A DNA stretch of 64,000 nucleotides, taken from Anaeramoeba flamelloides. Lineage: Eukaryota > Metamonada > Anaeramoebidae. The notes beneath the pieces were generated by a model that searched no databases, was not told the origin of the DNA, and saw nothing but the letters and a program-made list of their open reading frames with translations. Numbering within the stretch: the first letter of the stretch is position 1; the number at the start of each line of letters is the position of its first letter. Position numbers and translations under genes: made by a program. Where the stretch lies: assembly GCA_027625915.1 (NCBI GenBank), contig JANTQA010000075.1, forward strand, positions 62,001-126,000, given 5' to 3'. Shown piece after piece: positions 59,010 to 64,000 of the stretch.

Positions 59010-59802
59010 ATTTCATTTTCCTTTTCCTTTTCATTTTCCTTTTCCTTTTCTTGTGGTTGTACTTGTTCGTTTTTTTTTTTAATTTTTTGAGAAGAAATAA
59101 TGAAGATAATTTTGTTATAGCAATAGTTTTTTCACATTGGAAAGTTTTCCCGTTGCATTCGACTTTAAGATCAAAATTATCGAAATTGTTTGGGTTAAGG
59201 AATAAATGTGATAGAACTTCAACAAAATCTAGAATTGGGCTGTGGTAATACTTATCTTCATCAGCTTTGTAGCATATGATTTTTGCAGATACTAAGTCAG
59301 TCAATATACAAAAAAAACTGTTTCTCACAATTGAAATTTTATCAATAATACGTTTTACATATTTTTCTGCTTGCCCTATTGAATTATATTTTGTAATTGT
59401 ATCCTCAGAATCTTTGATTTCAATAAAGCCAAGTATATGTAAGAAATCGGGTTTTTGCTGGTTTTCAACACAATGCTTTCCTGGCTCGATCCAAAAATCG
59501 GGTTTATTTATGGTTTCAAGATTTGGAATTTCATCATTTTCCCTACTATTCTTGATTTCGAAGACTTTTGATTGCAGCTCTTCAAATATTTGAACTGCAA
59601 TAACAACAAGATCCTTGTGATTAATTGTTTTATTAAGCTTTTCAAGATATTTGCTTTGGACTTTTTTGATTTTCTTTATCTTATCTTTTATTTCATCTTT
59701 TGAAATATTTCCATAATTGAATGGTGTTTCTGTCAGTTTAATAACATTTTTTTTTCGTTTGTTTTTTTTGGCAAATTCTGAATTAGATGTTGTTGGTTGC
59801 AT
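58942..59802 (-). CDS. PD-(D/E)XK nuclease-like domain of a Crinkler-type gene
   Basis: Minus-strand frame of 286 residues from the ATG at 59802. The core KPDFLHILGFIEIKD has the Asp and the Glu-x-Lys of restriction-endonuclease-fold nucleases. It is followed by IGQAEKYVKRII (the conserved Gln helix) and NSFFCILTDLVSAKIICYKAD. This is the nuclease part found before the kinase in CRN-like proteins of fungi, oomycetes and other eukaryotes, which are thought to act on nuclear DNA of a target cell or of parasites. The C-terminal end is a Lys/Asn run coded by a hexanucleotide repeat that links to the kinase. Antisense Phe/Leu/Val frames are shadows. Confidence 0.75.
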   Translation of the reverse strand: MQPTTSNSEFAKKNKRKKNVIKLTETPFNYGNISKDEIKDKIKKIKKVQSKYLEKLNKTINHKDLVVIAVQIFEELQSKVFEIKNSRENDEIPNLETINKPDFWIEPGKHCVENQQKPDFLHILGFIEIKDSEDTITKYNSIGQAEKYVKRIIDKISIVRNSFFCILTDLVSAKIICYKADEDKYYHSPILDFVEVLSHLFLNPNNFDNFDLKVECNGKTFQCEKTIAITKLSSLFLLKKLKKKTNKYNHKKRKRKMKRKRKMKSNKNKNKNKNKNKNKNKNKNKK

Positions 59803-59863
59803 ATTTTTTTCTTGTTCGAATTGGATTTGGAGTCGTTTAGTTTTTTCTGTTTCTATTGCTTGT

Positions 59864-60250
59864 TTAGTTGTTTCTATTGCTTTTATTTGTTTTGTTTTTT
59901 CTATTTCTTTTTCTATTTCTATTTTTTGTTTTTTCTGTTTCTTGTTTTGTTTTTTCTTGTACTTGTTTAGTTTTTTCTTTCATATAAATTTCCAAAATAG
60001 TGAATTTTTTCTCATCATCTTTGAATTCATTTATAATTTCTATTATATTTGTTTCAATATCTGGATGATTATTTTTTAAATTCTTATCTAATCTTTTAAT
60101 TTTTTTTTTTTTCAATTGTTCTTCTACCACAAGCTCATTATATTTCCCCTTCCCCTTCCCCTTCCCTTCCCCTTCCCCTTCTTTTTATGTTCATCATCTT
60201 CTTCGTTGGTGATTTTTTTACCTTCATTTTTTCCAATTATTTCGGTAATT
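59864..60250 (-). CDS. Lys-rich N-terminal part of the Crinkler-type gene
   Basis: Minus strand, upstream of the nuclease domain. 60130-59864 encodes EEQLKKKKIKRLDKNLKNNH, then a helical ILEIYMKEKTKQVQEKT and Lys/Asn/Arg-rich repeats. Further upstream, across a (aagggg)n tract, lies KQPIKITEIIGKNEGKK with a Glu/Asp stretch. Coiled-coil and low-complexity character suggests a linker or localisation region. No signal peptide. The true start was not identified. Confidence 0.4.
60146..60182. repeat. (cccctt)n tract
   Basis: Six units of cccctt, one shortened by a base. Strikingly C-rich for this window. On the minus strand it would code Lys-Gly repeats, and the shortened unit alters the frame. 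Confidence 0.92.
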
Positions 60251-60574
60251 TTTATTGGTTGTTTCCTCTTTCTTAAATTTATGTTTTTTAAATCCTCTAA
60301 AAAATTTGAAAATAATTTTGGTAAATGAGAAAGTAGGCAATATGTAAGAGATTGTAAAATTATAATTTTGAAGGGTAAATCTCCAGACTAATAAAATAAA
60401 AATAATTGATATAAATTCTCTCAAAAGAGTCAAGGTTTAAAAGAAAATTTTGTTTTTTTTAATTTTCAAAATATTTTGGAATAGTAAAATTTTTTGATAC
60501 TCTCATAATTCGAAAATTTATAATATTTCCAAAAATTAATTAAACTTTCAAATAGGAAAATAAATTTATTAATG

Positions 60575-60751
60575 CCAGTCCCACTTTTGAGGTACAAACA
60601 CATTTGAAATTTTAAGTCGCAAAAAAATCCTGAATTAAGTTACATTTTTTGAAAAAACATTATTTTCAACTCATATTATTTTCCTAGAATTTATGGGTTT
60701 TACTTGATTTTGAAATTGATTTGAGTCTTAATTTTTAGGAATGACTGAATG
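60575..60751. mobile_element. Old, degenerate family A MITE
   Basis: Left end CCAGTCCCACTTTTGAGGTAC, then caaaaaaatcctgaattaag and a middle with ttttcctagaattt as in the old copy at 21447-21550. The right end is weak (gaatgactgaatgta). Older than the other copies. Confidence 0.65.
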
Positions 60752-60759
60752 TAAATAAA

Positions 60760-61620
60760 AATAAAAATTGTAGTTTACTTGTTTTGTTTATAAATTATTC
60801 AAATAACAATTAAAATTATTTCAGATGGAATTTTTTTTCATAACCTAAAAAGAGAGATGTAATTAAATTATTAACAAAAGCATAGACCAATGATGAGACT
60901 TTTTGACAATAAAGACATTACCAATATTTGCATTCCAGTTTGTTTCGGATTTATTATAGCAAGATCTTTTTGAAAAAGTAAAAACTGTTTTTTAAAAGTA
61001 AAATTTAAAAACAAATGATCATTCATTAACTATTTTTTTTTAAGATACTTGGGAATAGTGTTTTAGAAATCGGTAGGCCAATCAATAGAAACCATTTTTT
61101 GATTTCAAATCCCATATGAATTGAAAAATTAACATTACAAATTTAATTTTGTAAAAAATTATTCAGTTTAAAATTCATAAATAAACCACACAATTTTAAT
61201 CTTGTAAAATCAAATCTATAAGAGAGTTTTAGTTTTTTTTGTAAATATCAAAAACTCAATATCGTACAAAATTATAATTTCAATCCAAATGCGAAGATCA
61301 TTAATTTTTCATTGCATTTTTCTACTTGATAAATTTTTTAACAAAATTCGAAGAATAAGGTAATTTTCAAAATGTGGGGCAAAATTTTCAATTTAAAAAT
61401 GATAATTTACTAATTGTTAAACTATTACCCTAATAAAAAAAAGTTTTTAAAACAGCTTTAAAACATTTTTATAACAAAATTCCCTTCAATATCGTCAATT
61501 TTTCATTTCAAGTTTTTTATAACACTCTAATAACATGTTTGAAAATAATTTTAAATATCTAACTAAGATCTTTTCTTTTTTTGTTTCTTAGCTAAAAATT
61601 TATAAAAATAATAAAAATTT
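60760..61620. other. Gene-less AT-rich spacer
   Basis: Nothing supported. Confidence 0.45.
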
Positions 61621-61836
61621 ATGACCAACACCAAATCTTTGAAAACAATTCCTAAACGAGTTTTTGAAACGAAATTGAAAAAATATGAAAAAAAGTTAAC
61701 ATTTCAATTAACCAAAACAAACAAAAAACTTGAAAAAGTTTATTATAAAAACATCATCAAAAAAGGGATCGACTTCAAAATTAAACATAATACAGTCAGT
61801 TTCACTTTTAAGGCACAAACTTTCAACGAAAATTAA
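61621..61836 (+). CDS. Small basic ORF running into a MITE
   Basis: ATG-led frame MTNTKSLKTIPKRVFETKLK followed by more Lys-rich sequence to KIKHN at 61791. It then enters the family A MITE and ends with the MITE-coded SVSFTFKAQTFNEN... tail. Past the MITE the host sequence would meet a stop within two codons, so the insertion sits at the very end of the ORF. Unknown function; composition resembles the basic ORFs at 23.0-23.6 kb. Confidence 0.35.
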   Translation: MTNTKSLKTIPKRVFETKLKKYEKKLTFQLTKTNKKLEKVYYKNIIKKGIDFKIKHNTVSFTFKAQTFNEN

Positions 61837-61988
61837 GGCACCAAAAAAATCTCAAATTAAAGCACAAAATTCAGCTTCTAGTAAAATAAATTGTAAAAAT
61901 TAAAATTCCAAATTTTGTGCCTTAATTTGAGATTTTTTTGTGCCTTAAATTTCGTTGAAAGTTTGTGCCTTAAAAGTGAAACTGACTG
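61793..61988. mobile_element. MITE family A copy 8
   Basis: About 196 bp, perfect-looking ends CAGTCAGTTTCACTTTTAAG and complement, TA at 61791-61792 and 61989-61990. Very close to copies 1, 2 and 5, so recent. Confidence 0.94.
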
Positions 61989-62756
61989 TATGTAAAAAAA
62001 GTAAAAAAATTAACGAATTTTTATATATATATTTTTTTTTTGTATTTCTGATTTTGATTAATAAATAATTCAATTCAAAAAAAGAGGGATCAGAATAAAT
62101 TTAACTGTTGATTATTAATTTCTATTTAGTATTTTCTGATGTTCAAAAAAAATTGTATCCCTTTTCATTTTTTTCTTTTCGGTTTTTTCAACTTTTTATT
62201 TAACAAATAAAAATAAAAATTTAACAACAATGAATCTATACCCATACCTTTGTTCACAGATCAAACTCAGATAATTTTGGTTTTTACATATCTCAAACCA
62301 ATTCAGTCACATTATAATCCAAAAAGTACACATACTTCAAACGATTAGTTTTTTTCTTATTTTTAAGCTTTTTTTTCTTTTTTTCTTATTCTTTTTCTTG
62401 TTTTTTTTTTATTTAAAAAAGCTAACACTGGGTTTTAAGCTAATTTTCAAAAAAAATACTATATCTCCTAAACAAAAAAATTCTTGAAGATATTTTTATG
62501 TGTTTGGGTGCAATACAAGATTACAAAGTTCAACAAATTTATTAGATGAAATACTTTGGTGGTAAGATTTGGTGCTTTTAAAAAAATGTTAAATGGATAC
62601 TTGGAATTATTAAAAAGTAAGTCTATTTCATTCAGATCTTCTGAAATTTAAGTTTCTTATTTCTTTTTCAAATCTTATTTTTAATGTTTAATTATTTTTA
62701 TTATTGAAGAGATGTGATCCAACAAAAGTAACTTCTGTTTGTCTTTAGCTTTTCTA

Positions 62757-62806
62757 GAATTTAAAAGAATTGAGAAAAATCTTTGATTTTTCTTCATTCT
62801 TTTGAT
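62757..62806. repeat. Short hairpin element, family L (copy)
   Basis: tctagaatttaaaagaattg, aga, then an inverted counterpart ending ttctaga, followed by cactttacgacactcc. Related to 12638-12696. Confidence 0.6.
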
Positions 62807-62912
62807 TTCTAGAAAACCTGTCACTTTACGACACTCCATGAAACCCTAAATTTATTTCCAGTTTTTTATCCTAGCTATACGGTAGATAAGATTATAACTC
62901 ATAGGATATAAA

Positions 62913-63437
62913 CTATATTCCAAAAATTTGGACACAGTTTAAACAGTTGGAAGAATAACAATACTACGCTTTAAATTCAATTTGGAAAAAATTTTGATTC
63001 AACAAACTATTTTCATTTTTTTTCTTTTTTGTTTTGTTTTCATTTCCTTTTTTGAAGTTAAGTAATCTGTCTCCTTAGATCTGAAAATTTTTTTTCAATG
63101 GTTGATAGAAGGTTAGTGTAGAGTTTGCTAAATTAAAAAACAACATACAATTGGTAGATGGCATCTTAACATTTGATCGATCAACAATTGTTGGTGAAAT
63201 TTCAACAAATTTACCAATACATTTTTTGTTCAGCTCGTTTCATTATTTTGGACACACCTGTTTTTATTTTTGAGTTTTATATTTGTTTCTTTTATTTGGA
63301 TTAAAATGATTACTTATTAAAACATTAATACTGGGTAACTTAAATGTGGCTTTATATTAGGTTTGGAAAAATAGAATAAATTGGTGTTTTTTTTTGCATA
63401 TTTTTGATTTTGGGTGTGTAAAATTTTTGGAATGGAG
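62913..63437 (-). mobile_element. Tc1-like non-autonomous element H, copy 3
   Basis: Left end attccaaaaatttggacaca, right end inverted ttccaaaaattttacacacc. The internal order is reversed relative to copy 1 at 33375-33903 (ccaactg side first here). About 525 bp, no transposase. Confidence 0.8.
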
Positions 63438-63439
63438 TT

Positions 63440-64000
63440 TATTTTCTTTAAAAAATGAAAGGAAAAATAAAATCCCCCCCAACGACAAGAAAAAGAGAAA
63501 GAAAAGCAAGAAATGAAAGAGAGTAGGCTTTATTGGTAAGGGTTAAGTGCTCAAGAGGTCTTAATCTGTTAAAGAGAGTTTTGAAGTGACTAAATTTGTG
63601 ACTCCCAATTCAAAGAGCAATCAAAAGAATCTTTTAATTACAGCCATTAGAAGTATTTTAGACCCAATTTGGTTTTCTGAAAAAAGGAAAAAAATGAAAG
63701 AGAATACAAAAAGAGTAAAAACTTAAAAATATGTTTTTGTGTACCCCATGTATTGAATGGGCTGGTGGTTGTTTCCTTTTTATCGATTTTTTTTAAATTA
63801 CCACCATGATTCGTTTTAACAAGGGGTTCTAAATATCTGAACAACTATAGATCAAATGAAATATGTTATTTTATTAGGTTTTAATTTAAGAAATTTAATA
63901 TTGGTTAAATCTATAAAGTGCCGAGTTTTTAAGAATAAGAATTGGTTTTTGAAAATTTAGTTTCTTTTTTTATTATTTATTTATTTTTATTTTTTTTATT
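63440..64000. other. Gene-less end of window
   Basis: A purine-rich stretch at 63450-63560 and no convincing ORF. I considered and dropped a tRNA here. Confidence 0.4.

Noticed and set aside
58843-60079. Phe/Leu/Val-rich frames on the plus strand
   Set aside because: Antisense of Lys/Asn-rich low-complexity coding sequence in the Crinkler-type gene.
63520-63625. Possible tRNA in a locally GC-richer stretch
   Set aside because: No acceptor stem pairing and no proper T-arm could be drawn.

Overview
The window is strongly AT-rich eukaryotic DNA with long A/T homopolymers, few genes and a dense load of DNA transposons. Gene content points to a free-living unicellular eukaryote, probably an amoeba-like protist: a 7TM-RGS type signalling protein with poly-Asn/poly-Asp tracts, an NLR-like lipase/NB-ARC/TPR gene, a DUF4419 protein, an RNH1/NLRC-type leucine-rich repeat relic and a Crinkler-like nuclease/kinase gene. 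I cannot fix the species. The standard genetic code fits. No rRNA, tRNA or CRISPR array was recognised, and no LTR, retrovirus-like or Polinton-like element was identified.

Layout. 1-3075: a reversed, interrupted copy of a TTAA-type transposon, then a large nested palindrome. 3207-7760: a decayed non-LTR retrotransposon (LINE, minus strand) with two MITEs inside it. 8.6-12.5 kb: MITEs and Tc1/mariner-like transposase relics. 12876-16814 (minus): lipase, NB-ARC and tetratricopeptide segments that look like one NLR-type gene split by a MITE. 17-21.6 kb: a second LINE relic, TTAA elements and a three-level nested insertion. 23.0-23.6 kb: three small very basic ORFs. 24.1-26.5 kb: a foldback element and a 940-bp TTAA element. 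28.0-29.1 kb (minus): the most intact gene, a DUF4419 protein. 29.6-37.9 kb: mainly TTAA elements and Tc1-like short elements. 41.7-43.1 kb (minus): the RGS gene. 44.6-50.2 kb: another TTAA element and a foldback with about 215-bp arms. 52.9-56.8 kb: LRR gene remains cut up by at least four mobile elements. 56.9-58.2 kb: a hairpin-rich block containing about 500 nt with almost no C on the plus strand. 58.3-60.3 kb (minus): the Crinkler-like gene. 60.5-64 kb: MITEs and a Tc1-like short element.

The recognisable genes lean toward innate recognition and conflict (lipase-NB-ARC-TPR, LRR, nuclease-kinase). Most of the structure of the window is made by three transposon groups: TA-target MITEs ending CAGTCAGTT, TTAA-target elements ending GGGA(C/G)TAG, and Tc1-like elements ending in a TTTGGACACA-type terminus. 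They nest in one another and in genes, which gives a relative insertion order. The main leads are the in-phase MITE split of the NLR-like gene, the TTAA element whose target site can be read inside an older MITE, and the C-free block ending in twin perfect hairpins.
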